This document shows positions 33,272 through 43,328 of a stretch of 64,000 bases of DNA, in pieces. The stretch lies in assembly GCF_945901735.1 (NCBI RefSeq), contig NZ_CAMDLM010000007.1, positions 1-64,000 on the forward strand, given 5' to 3'. The position numbers and the translations under genes are program-made. Source of the stretch: Limnohabitans sp. Rim8 (lineage in GTDB: Bacteria; Pseudomonadota; Gammaproteobacteria; Burkholderiales; Burkholderiaceae_C). Each line of letters starts with the position of its first letter. The stretch's first letter is position 1. The notes below the pieces were generated by a model, which saw nothing but the letters and a program-made list of their open reading frames with translations, searched no databases and was not told where the DNA came from.

Positions 33272-34753
33272 ATGAACGCCCCCCTGCACCGCGAAATGCC
33301 CGATGGCGCGCTCGACAGCGTCCGTGCCTTGAACGACGTCACCCAAGCCTGGGACAGCACCATCCTGCCCGAGCTGAAAAAGTACATCGAGATCCCCGCC
33401 AAGTCGCCCGCGTTTGACGCCGACTGGGCTGCGCACGGCCACATTGAGTCAGTGCTGCGCCGCGCTGCCCAATGGGTCGAGGCGCAAAAGGTCGAGGGCC
33501 TCACGCTCGAGATCATCCAGCTGCCCGGGCGCACGCCGGTCATGTTTTTTGAAGTGGCGGCCACGCGCGCCGCCAGCGAAGGCTCGGGTCAGACCGTGTT
33601 GATGTACGGCCACCTGGACAAGCAGCCCGAGTTCAACGGTTGGCGCAACGACCTGGGGCCCTGGACCCCTGTTTATGAAGACGGCAAGCTCTATGGCCGA
33701 GGCGGCGCCGACGACGGCTACGCGGCCTACGCCAGCATCGCTGCCGTGCAGGCCCTGAAAAGCCAAAAGACCCCCCACCCGCGCATCGTGGGTTTGATCG
33801 AGACCTGCGAAGAATCGGGCTCTTATGATTTGCTGCCCTATGTGGACGTTTTGCGCGCCCGCCTGGGCGATGTGGGCCTGGTGATTTGCCTGGACAGCGG
33901 CGCGGGCAACTACGACCAGCTGTGGCTCACAACAAGTTTGCGCGGCATGGCCAGTGGCACGCTCAAGGTGCAGATCCTCACCGAGGGCATCCACTCGGGT
34001 GATGCTTCGGGCCTGGTGCCCTCGAGCTTTCGCATCATGCGCCAGGTGCTTGACCGCCTCGAAGACAGCGCCACCGGTCGGCTGCTGCCCGCCAGCTTTC
34101 ACTGCGAAGTGCCTGCCGAGCGGCTGGCGCAAGCCCAAGCCACGGCCGCCATTTTGGGCGACGAGGTGTACAAGCGCTTTCCGTGGGCACATTACGACTG
34201 CGGCGGCTCGACCAGCTTTGCCCTGCCCACCACCACTGACCCGACGCAAGCCCTGCTCAACCGCACCTGGACGCCCACGCTCAGCGTGACCGGGGCCGAA
34301 GGCTTTCCTGCGATCAAAGACGCAGGCAATGTGCTCAGGCCCTATACCGCCTTCAAGCTCAGCCTGCGCCTGCCGCCCCTGGTGGACGCGGCGCAAGCCG
34401 TGGCCGAGATGAAAGCCCTGCTCGAAGACAACGCACCGTACCAAGCGCGGGTGACTTTTGAAAGCGGCGGCGGCGCGACCGGCTGGAATGCCCCCGACAC
34501 CTCGCCCTGGTTCGAGCAAGCGCTGAACGCCTCCAGCCAAGCGCACTTTGGCGCAGGCGTGGGCTACATCGGGCAAGGCGGCACCATCCCGCTCATGAGC
34601 ATGCTGAGCGCGGGTTTCCCCAAGGCGCAAATGATGGTCTGCGGCGTGCTCGGCCCCAAGAGCAATGCCCACGGGCCGAACGAGTTTTTGCATGTGCCTT
34701 ACGCCAAAAAGCTCACGGCGGCCGTGGCCGAAGTGATGGCGCGGATGCCTTGA
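33272..34753 (+). CDS. M20 family metallopeptidase (dipeptidase-like)
   Basis: 493 aa. Zinc ligands of the M20 fold are visible: MYGHLDKQPEF (His/Asp near 110-114), GRGGADDGYA (near 143), the catalytic Glu pair in ETCEESGS (near 178), CLDSGAG near 211 and HGPNEFLHVP near 470. The length and the GHLDKQPEF sequence match the carnosinase/CNDP-like branch rather than DapE or ArgE. It probably cleaves dipeptides in the cytoplasm. The start at 33272 (MNAPLHREM) follows an AAAGAA stretch. Its stop overlaps the next start (TGATG). Confidence 0.88.
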   Translation: MNAPLHREMPDGALDSVRALNDVTQAWDSTILPELKKYIEIPAKSPAFDADWAAHGHIESVLRRAAQWVEAQKVEGLTLEIIQLPGRTPVMFFEVAATRAASEGSGQTVLMYGHLDKQPEFNGWRNDLGPWTPVYEDGKLYGRGGADDGYAAYASIAAVQALKSQKTPHPRIVGLIETCEESGSYDLLPYVDVLRARLGDVGLVICLDSGAGNYDQLWLTTSLRGMASGTLKVQILTEGIHSGDASGLVPSSFRIMRQVLDRLEDSATGRLLPASFHCEVPAERLAQAQATAAILGDEVYKRFPWAHYDCGGSTSFALPTTTDPTQALLNRTWTPTLSVTGAEGFPAIKDAGNVLRPYTAFKLSLRLPPLVDAAQAVAEMKALLEDNAPYQARVTFESGGGATGWNAPDTSPWFEQALNASSQAHFGAGVGYIGQGGTIPLMSMLSAGFPKAQMMVCGVLGPKSNAHGPNEFLHVPYAKKLTAAVAEVMARMP

Positions 34754-35619
34754 TGAATGTCACCACGCGCCCCTCCTTGCCCCGACCCCAAGTGTTGGGC
34801 TTGCATGGTGAGGCGGGCCCACTGGCCTTGTACGACTGGGCCCTGCCTGCCAGCCAACCGTTGGGCACCGTGATCTTGGTGCATGGTGTGGGAGAACACG
34901 CGGGTCGCTACGGCGAGGTGGCGGCGCACTTGCACCAGTGGGGCTTTGCGGTGCGCGCCTACGACCAGCAAGGCCACGGCCAATCTGAAGGGGCACGCGG
35001 TGACATGCTGCGCCCCGGCAGCTTGCAGGCCGATTTGTGCCGGGTGATCGACGACACCCGTCAGCACCCTTCTTTGCAGGGCACACCCCTCATTTTGTTG
35101 GGCCACAGCATGGGCGGTCTGGTGGTGGCGCGCACCCTGGCCGAGGGCTTGCGCCCGGTCGATGCGGCGGTGTTGTCGTCGCCGGCCTTGGGCGCGTTTC
35201 CCAACTTGTTCCAGAAAATGCTGCTGGCCAGCCTGCCCCGTGTGCTGCCGCACCTGCGTGTGAACAACGGCTTGAAAACCGAGTTCTTGTCACGCGACCC
35301 CGATGTGGTGAAAGCCTACAAGGCCGACCCGCTGGTGCACCGGCGCATCTCAGCAGGTTTGGCCGCCTGGATTTTGGAGAATGGTCGGAAAACCCTGGTT
35401 GATGCTGCCAAGTGGGAAGTACCCACCTTGCTGCTCTACGCAGGCCAGGACCGCTTGGTCAATGCGCAGGCCAGCGCCGACTTTGCGCGGGCCGCACCCG
35501 CCGCCGTGCTGCAGGCCGAGTGCTTTGAGGCCATGTACCACGAGATCTTCAACGACCTCTACCGCGCCCAGGTGTTCACCACGCTCAAGCGCTGGCTGCT
35601 GGCACGTTTTTCTGTTTGA
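34753..35619 (+). CDS. Alpha/beta hydrolase, monoacylglycerol lipase/lysophospholipase-like
   Basis: 288 aa. HGVGEHAGRY near 39-48 is the oxyanion-hole region of the serine aminopeptidase S33/monoacylglycerol lipase type. GHSMGG near 114 holds the nucleophile Ser, with Asp in AGQDRLV and His in MYHEIFND completing the triad. It is translationally coupled to the M20 peptidase gene through TGATG. The last 35 bases overlap the end of the convergent MFS gene. The natural substrate is unknown. Confidence 0.85.
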   Translation: MNVTTRPSLPRPQVLGLHGEAGPLALYDWALPASQPLGTVILVHGVGEHAGRYGEVAAHLHQWGFAVRAYDQQGHGQSEGARGDMLRPGSLQADLCRVIDDTRQHPSLQGTPLILLGHSMGGLVVARTLAEGLRPVDAAVLSSPALGAFPNLFQKMLLASLPRVLPHLRVNNGLKTEFLSRDPDVVKAYKADPLVHRRISAGLAAWILENGRKTLVDAAKWEVPTLLLYAGQDRLVNAQASADFARAAPAAVLQAECFEAMYHEIFNDLYRAQVFTTLKRWLLARFSV

Positions 35620-36763
35620 TCACCATCCACACCAGCGCCGCCCCGGTCAGCGCCACCGGAAACAGCGAGCCGATGTTCAACCAGGCCCAGCCCTGTGTGG
35701 TGACCAAAGCGCCTGATGCGAACGAGGTCACGGCCATGGTGGCAAACACAAAGAAGTTGATGGCCGCCTGACCCCGGTCTTTTTCAGCAGGGGTCCAGGC
35801 CTTCATGGCCAGCGTGGTGCTGCCGGTGAACAAAAAGTTCCAGCCCAGGCCCAGCAAAAACAGCGAGATCAGGAACTGGTGCAACTCAACCCCGGTGAGT
35901 GCAACGGCGATGCATGCGAAGTTGATGACCACGCCCACCGCCATGATTTGCAGCGTGCCGAATTTCTTGATCAGGTGGCCCGTGAAAAAGCCCGGCGCAA
36001 ACATGGCGATCACATGCCACTCCAGCACCAGCGCCGCGTCGTCAAAACTGAAGCCGCACACCTGCATGGCCAGCGGGGTGGCAGCCATCAGCAGGTTCAT
36101 CACGCCGTAACTTAAAGCGGCTGCCGCTGCCGCCACGATGAACACCGGCTGGCGCATGATCTCGCTCAAAGGACGCCCGGCGCTGTCGCCCGGTTTTTTG
36201 GCGGGCACTTCTGGGAAACGGATGAAGGCCATGCAGACCATGGCTAAAATCGCCACGATGCCCAGCGCCATGTAAGCGCCCAAAAACGGCACTTCGTACA
36301 AAGTTCGGGTGCGCGAGGCCAGATTGGGGCCCACGATGGCCCCGATCAAACCACCGGCCAAAACCAAAGAAACCGCTTTTTCCTTGAAGCCGTCCGCCGC
36401 TAACTCGGCCGCGGCAAATCGGTACAGCTGGCCGTTGGCGCTGTAGTAACCCGCAATCACCGTGGCCGCCACCAACAACCAGAAGTTGTGGCTCCAGGCG
36501 GCATAAGCAGCCAACAGTGCCGAGAAAAAAGCCACGCCCAGCCCCAGCTGAAACGACACCTTTCGCCCCCAGCGCGACTGGCTCTTGGCCACCAGCCCGG
36601 TCGACAGGGCACCACCCACCACATAGCCCATGACGGGCAAAGTCGCCATCCAGCCCAGCGGCGCCATCGACAGACCCACCAAGCCATTGATGGCGATGAA
36701 GGTGACGTTGTTGGTGAAGAAAAGGCCCTGGCAGAGCGTGAGGAGGATGAGGTTGGCGTTCAT
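35585..36763 (-). CDS. MFS transporter
   Basis: 392 aa with about twelve transmembrane helices. The loop between helices 2 and 3 has a basic motif (AKSQSRWGRKVSF) as in the major facilitator superfamily, and a central cytoplasmic loop near 190-205 splits the two six-helix halves. The substrate is not predictable. The divergent start is 164 bases from prfC; the 3' end overlaps the alpha/beta hydrolase gene. Confidence 0.85.
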   Translation of the reverse strand: MNANLILLTLCQGLFFTNNVTFIAINGLVGLSMAPLGWMATLPVMGYVVGGALSTGLVAKSQSRWGRKVSFQLGLGVAFFSALLAAYAAWSHNFWLLVAATVIAGYYSANGQLYRFAAAELAADGFKEKAVSLVLAGGLIGAIVGPNLASRTRTLYEVPFLGAYMALGIVAILAMVCMAFIRFPEVPAKKPGDSAGRPLSEIMRQPVFIVAAAAAALSYGVMNLLMAATPLAMQVCGFSFDDAALVLEWHVIAMFAPGFFTGHLIKKFGTLQIMAVGVVINFACIAVALTGVELHQFLISLFLLGLGWNFLFTGSTTLAMKAWTPAEKDRGQAAINFFVFATMAVTSFASGALVTTQGWAWLNIGSLFPVALTGAALVWMVIKQKNVPAASA

Positions 36764-36927
36764 ACCCTGCAGTGTATGGCCGAATGGGCTGTGGTGTCTG
36801 CCCCTAGGTGACTGCGCTCGCAGGCCTGATTTGGGCCGAGACCGGTAAAATCGCCCCTTTGGCTGGCCCGCACGGGTTTGGCCACCACGGGGGCTGTTTG
36901 GCCACCCGCACGACCTCAGGACCCCTT

Positions 36928-38556
36928 GTGACCTACGCCAACGAGACCCGGCGCCGCCGGACTTTTGCCATCATTTCCCACCCCGACGCGGGCAAAACCA
37001 CACTCACCGAAAAGCTCTTGCTTTTTTCGGGCGCGATCCAGATCGCCGGTTCGGTCAAGGCCCGCAAGGCCTCGCGCCACGCCACATCGGACTGGATGGA
37101 AATTGAAAAGCAGCGCGGCATTTCGGTGGCTTCGTCGGTGATGCAGATGCTCTACCGCGACCACGTCATCAACCTGCTGGACACCCCCGGCCACAAAGAC
37201 TTCTCTGAAGACACCTACCGCGTGCTCACGGCTGTGGATTCGGCCCTGATGGTCATTGACGCGGCGAATGGTGTGGAAGCGCAAACCCGCCGCCTGATTG
37301 AGGTTTGCCGTCAGCGCGACACGCCCATCATCACCTTTGTGAACAAGATGGACCGTGAAGTGCGCGACCCGCTCGACATCCTGGACGAAGTCGAACGCGA
37401 GCTGGGCATGCCCTGCGTGCCCATGACCTGGCCTGTGGGCCAAGGCAAGAGCTTCGGCGGCATCATCAATCTGCGCACCAAGGCCATGACCGTGTTCGAC
37501 TCCGGCAGCGAACGCCTGCCGCAAGACTTCGAAACCATCTCCCTCAACGAGCAAGCCCAACTGGCCGAGCGCTTTGGCGCAGAGTGGCAAACCGCCATGG
37601 ACAGCATGGAGCTGGCCACCGGCGCATCGCCCGCGTTTGACGAAGAAGCCTTCTTGGCGGGCAAGCAAACCCCCGTGTTCTTCGGCTCCGGCGTGAACAA
37701 CTTTGGTGTGATGGAAGTGCTGGACGCCCTGGTCGACCTGGCCCCGGCGCCTAGGCCCCGCACCAGCAACCTGCTGGTCAACAAGCAGCCTGTCATCAAA
37801 GAAATCCAGCCCGAAGACAGCGCGTTTTCGGGCGTGGTGTTCAAGGTGCAGGCCAACATGGACGCCAACCACCGCGACCGCATCGCTTTCGTGCGCATGG
37901 CGTCGGGCAAATACACCCCCGGCATGAAACTCAAGGTGCAGCGCACCGCCAAAGAACTGCGCCCCACCAGCGTGGTGACCTTTTTGAGCCAGCGCCGCGA
38001 AGCGGTCGATGAAGCCTTCGCGGGTGACATCATCGGCTTCACCACCCACGGCGGCGTGCAGCTGGGCGACACCATCACCGATGGTGCCAACCTGCAATTC
38101 ACCGGCCTGCCGTTTTTTGCACCCGAACTCTTCATGACCGTGATCCTGAAGAACCCGCTGCGCACCAAGCAGCTGCAAACCGGACTCGACCAACTCGGCG
38201 AAGAAGGCGCGATCCAGGTCTTCAAACCCGAAATCGGCGGCCCTATGCTGTTGGGTGCAGTCGGCCAGTTGCAGTTTGAAGTGGTGCAGCACCGCCTCAA
38301 ATCCGAATACGACTGCGACGTGCGGCTGGAAGGCTGCCAGTACACCGGTGCGCGCTGGATCACGGCCGACACCCCGGCCGAGCTGCGCGAATTCACCAAC
38401 GCCTACCCCCAGCGCATGTCGCTGGATGCGGCAGGCACGTTGGCCTATTTGTGCACCAGCCCCTACGACGTGCGCTTGGCGCAAGAACGCTTTCCCAAAA
38501 TCCACTTCCATCCGCTGCGCGAGCATGCGGGATTGGCACTGGGGTCTGCGGGCTGA
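36928..38556 (+). CDS. prfC: Peptide chain release factor 3
   Basis: 542 aa from a GTG at 36928 (TYANETRRRRTFAIISHPDA), with AGGA about 8 bases upstream; this matches the usual RF3 length and N-terminus, while an in-frame ATG at 36808 would add 40 unrelated residues. The GTPase motifs are SHPDAGKTTL (G1), the switch II DTPGHKDFSEDTYR and NKMD. RF3 is the GTPase that recycles RF1/RF2 after termination. Confidence 0.95.
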   Translation: MTYANETRRRRTFAIISHPDAGKTTLTEKLLLFSGAIQIAGSVKARKASRHATSDWMEIEKQRGISVASSVMQMLYRDHVINLLDTPGHKDFSEDTYRVLTAVDSALMVIDAANGVEAQTRRLIEVCRQRDTPIITFVNKMDREVRDPLDILDEVERELGMPCVPMTWPVGQGKSFGGIINLRTKAMTVFDSGSERLPQDFETISLNEQAQLAERFGAEWQTAMDSMELATGASPAFDEEAFLAGKQTPVFFGSGVNNFGVMEVLDALVDLAPAPRPRTSNLLVNKQPVIKEIQPEDSAFSGVVFKVQANMDANHRDRIAFVRMASGKYTPGMKLKVQRTAKELRPTSVVTFLSQRREAVDEAFAGDIIGFTTHGGVQLGDTITDGANLQFTGLPFFAPELFMTVILKNPLRTKQLQTGLDQLGEEGAIQVFKPEIGGPMLLGAVGQLQFEVVQHRLKSEYDCDVRLEGCQYTGARWITADTPAELREFTNAYPQRMSLDAAGTLAYLCTSPYDVRLAQERFPKIHFHPLREHAGLALGSAG

Positions 38557-38589
38557 TTCCACCCAAAGACCCGCCCAAGGTCGAGCGGA

Positions 38590-39747
38590 TCAAGCTTGAC
38601 CGATGCGCTGAAACAAGCCCCCGGGCAGACGGCCGACCTGGCCCATCAACTCCAGCTCCAAGAGCTGGGCCTGCAGTTGCGCTGTGGGCCAACCGCAGCG
38701 CGCTTGCAGGGCGTCCAGGCCCACGGGATCGTGGCCGAGGACGCGCAGCAGGGCGCGCTCGGGGTCACTGCCTGAGAAGGCATCTTCCGGGGCTTGCTTG
38801 TCCAAGTTCAGCGCCTGTTGGGCGTCCGGTGCGGGCAGGCGCAACTCTTCCAGCACGTCTTGCGCCGACTCAACCAGTTTGGCGCCTTGTTTGATCAGCG
38901 CGTGGCATCCTTTGGATTGTGTGGCGTGGATGGAGCCGGGGATGGCCATCACGTCGCGGCCTTGCTCCAGGGCTTGCTTGGCGGTGATGAGTGAGCCGGA
39001 AGGCAGGGCGGCTTCTACCACCAGCGTGGCTTGTGACAGGCCCGAAATCAGCCGGTTGCGGCGCGGGAAGTTGGGCGACAGCGGTGGTGTGCCCAGTGGG
39101 TATTCGCTCAGGATCAGCCCGTTTTGGGCGATGCGGTGCGCCAGGTCGCGGTGCTGGCGCGGGTAGACGCGGTCCAGTCCGGTGCCGACCACGGCGATGG
39201 TGGCCAACTGCCCCAACGCTGCCCCTTGCAGTGCGCCTTCGTGTGATGCACCGTCCACCCCCAGTGCCAGGCCAGAAACCACAGTCAACCCACTGGCGGC
39301 CAAGCTGCAGGCAAAGGCGCGGGCGTTTTCGGCCCCTTGCGGCGTGGGGTTGCGGCTGCCCACCATGGCCAGCGCTTGCTCGGCCCGCAGCCGGGGCAGA
39401 TGCGCCGTCTGGCCCATGGCGTAGAGCATCAGCGGCGGGTCGGGAATGTCCAGCAACGGGGCAGGGTAGTCGGCGTCTCCCAAGGTGATCACGCAGCGAC
39501 TGGGCCCGGCGCCCGCTTGCACCCATGCCAGGGTGTCTTGCGCCAACGCGGCGCAGCCATCGGGCATGAGGCACAGCGCCTGAGCCTGCTGGGGGCTGAC
39601 CACTTGGCACAGGGCGGTTTCGGTTTGCGCAAAAATCGCTTCGGGCTCGCCAAAGGCGGCCAGCAAGCGCCTGGCGCTTTCGGTGCCGACGCCGGGCGTG
39701 AGCACCAGCCGCAACCAAGCGCCCAGTTCCTCGGGTGTGTTGACCAT
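38590..39747 (-). CDS. dprA: DNA processing protein DprA
   Basis: 385 aa from the ATG at 39747 (MVNTPEELGAW), preceded by GGGAGAG; a longer frame to 39810 is less likely. The N-terminal SAM-like helical region is followed by the Rossmann DprA core with AMVGSRNPTPQGAENAR, VVSGLALGVDGASHEGAL, FPRRNRLISGLS and VVEAALPSGSLITA. A C-terminal winged-helix-like domain (ERALLRVLGHDPVGLDALQ) follows. DprA loads RecA onto incoming single-stranded DNA during natural transformation. It is convergent with prfC. Confidence 0.95.
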   Translation of the reverse strand: MVNTPEELGAWLRLVLTPGVGTESARRLLAAFGEPEAIFAQTETALCQVVSPQQAQALCLMPDGCAALAQDTLAWVQAGAGPSRCVITLGDADYPAPLLDIPDPPLMLYAMGQTAHLPRLRAEQALAMVGSRNPTPQGAENARAFACSLAASGLTVVSGLALGVDGASHEGALQGAALGQLATIAVVGTGLDRVYPRQHRDLAHRIAQNGLILSEYPLGTPPLSPNFPRRNRLISGLSQATLVVEAALPSGSLITAKQALEQGRDVMAIPGSIHATQSKGCHALIKQGAKLVESAQDVLEELRLPAPDAQQALNLDKQAPEDAFSGSDPERALLRVLGHDPVGLDALQARCGWPTAQLQAQLLELELMGQVGRLPGGLFQRIGQA

Positions 39748-39844
39748 GTTCTCTCCCTGTGCGGCCTGAATGGCCGTCGAATGCATCTTGTGCTGAGCAT
39801 TGTGGTTCAAAGTTCGGCTCGCGCCAAGTCCATAAAATCACGCC

Positions 39845-40609
39845 ATGCACCCACCTACCCAACAGCCTACCGCGCACATGCACCTGTGCATCCTCGAAAA
39901 CGACGACCTGGATCCTCCCCTGGCGCAGCGTTACACGCGGGTGGCGTCGATGTTTGAGGATTTGTTTGCGCAAGCGGGTTACCAGGGCCGCATCGACACC
40001 TTCAGTGCCCGGCATGGGCAATACCCGGCCCGTTTTGCGATCTACGATGCGGTGCTCTTGACGGGCAGCCGCGCCGATGCTTTTTCGGACGAGCCCTGGG
40101 TGGTGGCCTTGCGAGAGCAGGTGGCGCGCTTGCTGCAGGACCAGCACAAGCTTTTGGGCGTGTGTTTTGGTCACCAGCTGATCGCGCATTGTTTGGGTGC
40201 GCCCGTGCAGCGGGCGCCCCGCGGTTGGCGGGTTGGGCGGCAGTCTTACGAATGGCTGGGCGCGCCCGAACACCTGGGGTTGGTGCCGGCCCAAGCGGCC
40301 CAAGCGGCCCAAGTAGCCTTGCTGGCCAGCCACCAGGACCAGGTGCTGGCTTTGCCGCCAGGGGCCACTTTGTTGGCCACACAACCCGATTGTCCGGTGG
40401 CCGCTTACGCGCTGGGGAACCAGGTGTTTTGCATTCAGCCGCACCCGGAGTTCACACCTGAGGTGTCGGCCTTTTTGCTGGACAAGCGCCGTGCCTTGAT
40501 GGGCGAGCCGCTTTACGAGCAGAGCATGGCCAGTCTTTCCGAGCCACACGACGGTTTGGCGCTGGCACGTTTCATGGTCCGATTCGTGCAGTACGGTCTC
40601 TCGGCTTGA
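39845..40609 (+). CDS. Class I glutamine amidotransferase-like protein
   Basis: 254 aa. The nucleophile elbow LLGVCFGHQLIAHCLG near 103-118 holds the catalytic Cys, and FCIQPHPEFTPEV near 198-210 the catalytic His and Glu. The N-terminal half (MHLCILENDDLDPPL) resembles stand-alone GMP-synthase-type amidotransferases, some of which act on gamma-glutamyl compounds. An alternative start is the ATG at 39878; no clear ribosome binding site decides. Its physiological acceptor is unknown. Confidence 0.82.
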   Translation: MHPPTQQPTAHMHLCILENDDLDPPLAQRYTRVASMFEDLFAQAGYQGRIDTFSARHGQYPARFAIYDAVLLTGSRADAFSDEPWVVALREQVARLLQDQHKLLGVCFGHQLIAHCLGAPVQRAPRGWRVGRQSYEWLGAPEHLGLVPAQAAQAAQVALLASHQDQVLALPPGATLLATQPDCPVAAYALGNQVFCIQPHPEFTPEVSAFLLDKRRALMGEPLYEQSMASLSEPHDGLALARFMVRFVQYGLSA

Positions 40610-40672
40610 AACCATCAGGCGCTGAACTGAAATGACCGAAAATACCCGGTATCCATTTTGATTTTTTGAACC

Positions 40673-41179
40673 ATGGCCCTGCTCCCCATTCTTTGCTACC
40701 CCGACCCCCGCCTGAACAAAGTGGCCAAACCCGTGCAGGCGGTGGACGCGCGCGTGCACGCCCTGATCGACGACATGCTGGAGACCATGTACGAGGCCAG
40801 CGGCATTGGCTTGGCCGCCACCCAAGTCGACGTGCACGAGCGTCTGGTGGTGATCGACACCTCTGAAGAGCGCAACCAACCGATCGTGCTGGTCAACCCC
40901 GAGATCACCTGGATGAGCGACGAGCGCGTGAAGGGCGAAGAGGGCTGCCTGTCGGTGCCGGGCATTTACGACGGCGTTGAGCGTGCCACGGCCGTCAAGG
41001 TGGCGGCGCTGGACCGCAGCGGCCAACACCGCACCATTGAGGCCGAGGGCATGCTGGCCATCTGCATCCAGCACGAGTTGGACCACCTGATGGGCAAGGT
41101 GTTTGTGGAATACCTTTCGCCGCTCAAGCAAGGGCGCATCAAGACCAAGATGGTCAAAGCCCAAAAAGCCGAGCGCTGA
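40673..41179 (+). CDS. def: Peptide deformylase
   Basis: 168 aa. All three family motifs are present: GIGLAATQ (43-50), EEGCLSVPG (near 88-96, metal-binding Cys) and [11 protein letters not shown] (near 131-141, metal-binding HELDH). It removes the formyl group from nascent peptides. It is followed after seven bases by fmt, the classic def-fmt pair. Confidence 0.96.
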   Translation: MALLPILCYPDPRLNKVAKPVQAVDARVHALIDDMLETMYEASGIGLAATQVDVHERLVVIDTSEERNQPIVLVNPEITWMSDERVKGEEGCLSVPGIYDGVERATAVKVAALDRSGQHRTIEAEGMLAICIQHELDHLMGKVFVEYLSPLKQGRIKTKMVKAQKAER

Positions 41180-41186
41180 GCACGGC

Positions 41187-42149
41187 ATGCGGCTGATTTT
41201 TGCTGGCACACCCGAATTTGCACAAGTGGCCATGGCGGCCCTGCACGCCGCTGGCCACGAGATCGTGCTGGTGTTGACCCAGCCCGACCGACCCGCCGGG
41301 CGCGGCATGAAGCTGCAGCCTTCACCCGTCAAGCAGTGGGCGCTGGACCACGCGGTGCCGGTGGCCCAGCCGCGCAGCTTGCGGCTCGATGGCAAATACC
41401 CCGAAGACGCGGCTGCCGCTCGCCAGACTCTGCTGGACGCTCAAGCAGACGCCATGATTGTGGCCGCCTACGGCCTGATCCTGCCGCAATGGGTGCTGGA
41501 CTTGCCGCCCAAGGGTTGCCTGAACATCCACGCCTCTTTGCTGCCACGCTGGCGCGGGGCCGCGCCGATTCACCGTGCCATCGAGGCGGGCGACACGCAG
41601 ACCGGCATCACCATCATGCAGATGGACGCGGGCCTGGACACCGGCGACATGCTGCTGGTTCTGCCCTGCGCCATTGCGCCCACAGACACCACCGCCGTGT
41701 TGCACGACCGCCTGGCTGCGCTGGGCGGGCAGGCCATCGTGCAGGCGCTGGCTTCGCTCGACGCCTTGCCGCACCAGCCCCAACCCGATGAAGGCGTGAA
41801 CTACGCGCACAAGATTGACAAAGCCGAGGCAGCGCTGGATTGGACCCTGAGCGCCGAGGTGCTGGCGCGGCGCATCCGGGCCTTCGACCCGTTTCCGGGC
41901 ATGACCGTGCCATTGGCCACCGATTCGGGCGTGGAAACCCTCAAGCTCTGGCAAGCCACGGCGCAAGCGTCCGTGCAGATCGCACAGCCTGGCACTGTGC
42001 TCAGCGCCGATGCCTCAGGCGTGCGCGTGGCCTGCGGTGAAGGCCAGCTGTGCCTGACGCAGTTGCAGCGGCCTGGTGGCAAGCGTTTGGGTGCGGCCGA
42101 CTTTTTGCGTGGCTGCCCCTTGCAGCCCGGCCAGCGTTTGGTGGCCTGA
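41187..42149 (+). CDS. fmt: Methionyl-tRNA formyltransferase
   Basis: 320 aa from the ATG at 41187 ([16 protein letters not shown]), the standard N-terminus; an upstream in-frame extension overlaps def and is unlikely. The formyl-folate site [24 protein letters not shown] near 113-136 contains the catalytic Asn, His and downstream Asp ([11 protein letters not shown]). The C-terminal OB-like domain follows. It formylates initiator Met-tRNA. Its stop overlaps the azlC start (TGATG). Confidence 0.96.
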   Translation: MRLIFAGTPEFAQVAMAALHAAGHEIVLVLTQPDRPAGRGMKLQPSPVKQWALDHAVPVAQPRSLRLDGKYPEDAAAARQTLLDAQADAMIVAAYGLILPQWVLDLPPKGCLNIHASLLPRWRGAAPIHRAIEAGDTQTGITIMQMDAGLDTGDMLLVLPCAIAPTDTTAVLHDRLAALGGQAIVQALASLDALPHQPQPDEGVNYAHKIDKAEAALDWTLSAEVLARRIRAFDPFPGMTVPLATDSGVETLKLWQATAQASVQIAQPGTVLSADASGVRVACGEGQLCLTQLQRPGGKRLGAADFLRGCPLQPGQRLVA

Positions 42150-42880
42150 TGTTTTTTCGGCCCACGCTCTACCGCCGAGCTGAGTTCTGGCAAGGCTTTC
42201 GTGATTTGGCCCCACAAGCGCCGGGGGTGGCAGCTTGGGGCCTGATGACGGGCGTGGCCATGGTCAAGTCGGGCATGAGCGTGTTCGAGGCGGTGGCCAT
42301 GACGATGCTGGTGTTTGCGGGCAGCTCGCAGCTGGCGGCCATTCCGCTGTTGGTGGCTGGGGCACCGGCATGGGTGATTTTGGCGACTGGTTTTTGCGTG
42401 AACCTGCGCTTTGTGGTGTTCAGCCTGCACCTGCGCCACTACCTCATGCACTTGCCGCGCTGGCAGCGCATGTGCCACGGCTACTTCACGGCCGACATCA
42501 CTTACGTGCTGTTCATCCGCCAATACCCGCAGCCTGGCGGCACAGACGCTGAGCGCACAGGGCAAGAGGCTTATCTGGCGGGCAACTACTTACTGAACTG
42601 GGGCAGCTGGATCGTGGCCAGTTTGCTGGGCGTGGGCCTGGCCAACCTGATCCCGCCCGAATGGGGTTTGGGCTTTGCGGGCATTTTGTGTTTGTTGGGC
42701 ATCCAGTGCTCGCTGGCCAGCTCGCGCATGCGCATCTTGTCGGCGGCGGTGGCGGGTGTGGCCGCAGTGGTCGCTTACCACCTGCCACTCAAACTCAACA
42801 TCGTGGTGGCGATCGCGGTGGCCGTGATCTTGTGCCTGACGGTCGAAAAAATTCGAGCTGCACCCAAGGTGGCGGCATGA
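42149..42880 (+). CDS. azlC: AzlC family branched-chain amino acid exporter subunit
   Basis: 243 aa from the ATG at 42149 ([14 protein letters not shown]). Several transmembrane helices and the AzlC signature FAGSSQLAAIPLL, followed by ATGFCVNLRFVVFSLHLRHYL, are visible. Together with AzlD it forms a branched-chain amino acid/azaleucine exporter. It is coupled to fmt (TGATG) and to azlD (ATGA), so translation runs from def to azlD. Confidence 0.9.
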   Translation: MFFRPTLYRRAEFWQGFRDLAPQAPGVAAWGLMTGVAMVKSGMSVFEAVAMTMLVFAGSSQLAAIPLLVAGAPAWVILATGFCVNLRFVVFSLHLRHYLMHLPRWQRMCHGYFTADITYVLFIRQYPQPGGTDAERTGQEAYLAGNYLLNWGSWIVASLLGVGLANLIPPEWGLGFAGILCLLGIQCSLASSRMRILSAAVAGVAAVVAYHLPLKLNIVVAIAVAVILCLTVEKIRAAPKVAA

Positions 42881-43212
42881 ACGGCACCGATTTGTGGACC
42901 TTGGGCGTCATCGTCGGCCTGGCCGTGGTCACGGTGGTGGCCCGCAGTTTCTTTTTCATCTCCAGCCAGTCTTGGCAATTGCCCGACTGGGCGCAGCGCG
43001 GTCTGCAGTACGCGCCGATTGCGGCGTTGTCGGCGGTGGTCATTCCCGAAATCATCACGGTGCAGGGCGAGCTGGTCAGCACCTGGCAAGACGCCCGCTT
43101 GTACGCAGCAGCGGCGGGTGTCGCCGCTTACTTTTGGCGGCGCGGTGTGCTGACCACGATTTTGGTGGGTATGGCGGTGTATTTGCCTTTGCGTCTTGCG
43201 CTGGGTTGGTGA
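42877..43212 (+). CDS. azlD: AzlD family membrane protein
   Basis: 111 aa with about four hydrophobic helices. It starts at the ATGA overlap with azlC; an apparently longer frame from 42661 is only the out-of-frame extension inside azlC. Residues near 45-60 (LQYAPIAALSAVVIPEI) are typical of AzlD, the small partner subunit of the branched-chain amino acid exporter. Confidence 0.9.
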   Translation: MNGTDLWTLGVIVGLAVVTVVARSFFFISSQSWQLPDWAQRGLQYAPIAALSAVVIPEIITVQGELVSTWQDARLYAAAAGVAAYFWRRGVLTTILVGMAVYLPLRLALGW

Positions 43213-43286
43213 GTGGGCCGCTCCTGCTTGCAGCTGCGCAGCCCTGTGCTTGACTTTTGGCGAACCTTTCCCATGCCTCTGCTTTT

Positions 43287-43292
43287 TATAAT
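43287..43292 (+). promoter_or_regulatory. Candidate -10 element of pgk
   Basis: A perfect TATAAT about 37 bases before the pgk start codon. No good -35 box sits at 17 bases; a TTGACT at 43250-43255 is too far away. The promoter call is therefore tentative. Confidence 0.4.
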
Positions 43293-43328
43293 TGAGCCGA
43301 ATTTTTCCGATACAGGACAAGACCCTCC

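Noticed and set aside
36916-38562. 548-codon minus-strand frame opposite prfC
   Set aside because: His/Ala/Gly-rich antisense shadow; prfC has all GTPase motifs on the plus strand.
38870-41395. 841-codon minus-strand frame across dprA, the amidotransferase and def
   Set aside because: It overlaps three well-supported genes in other frames or strands and shows no recognisable domain.
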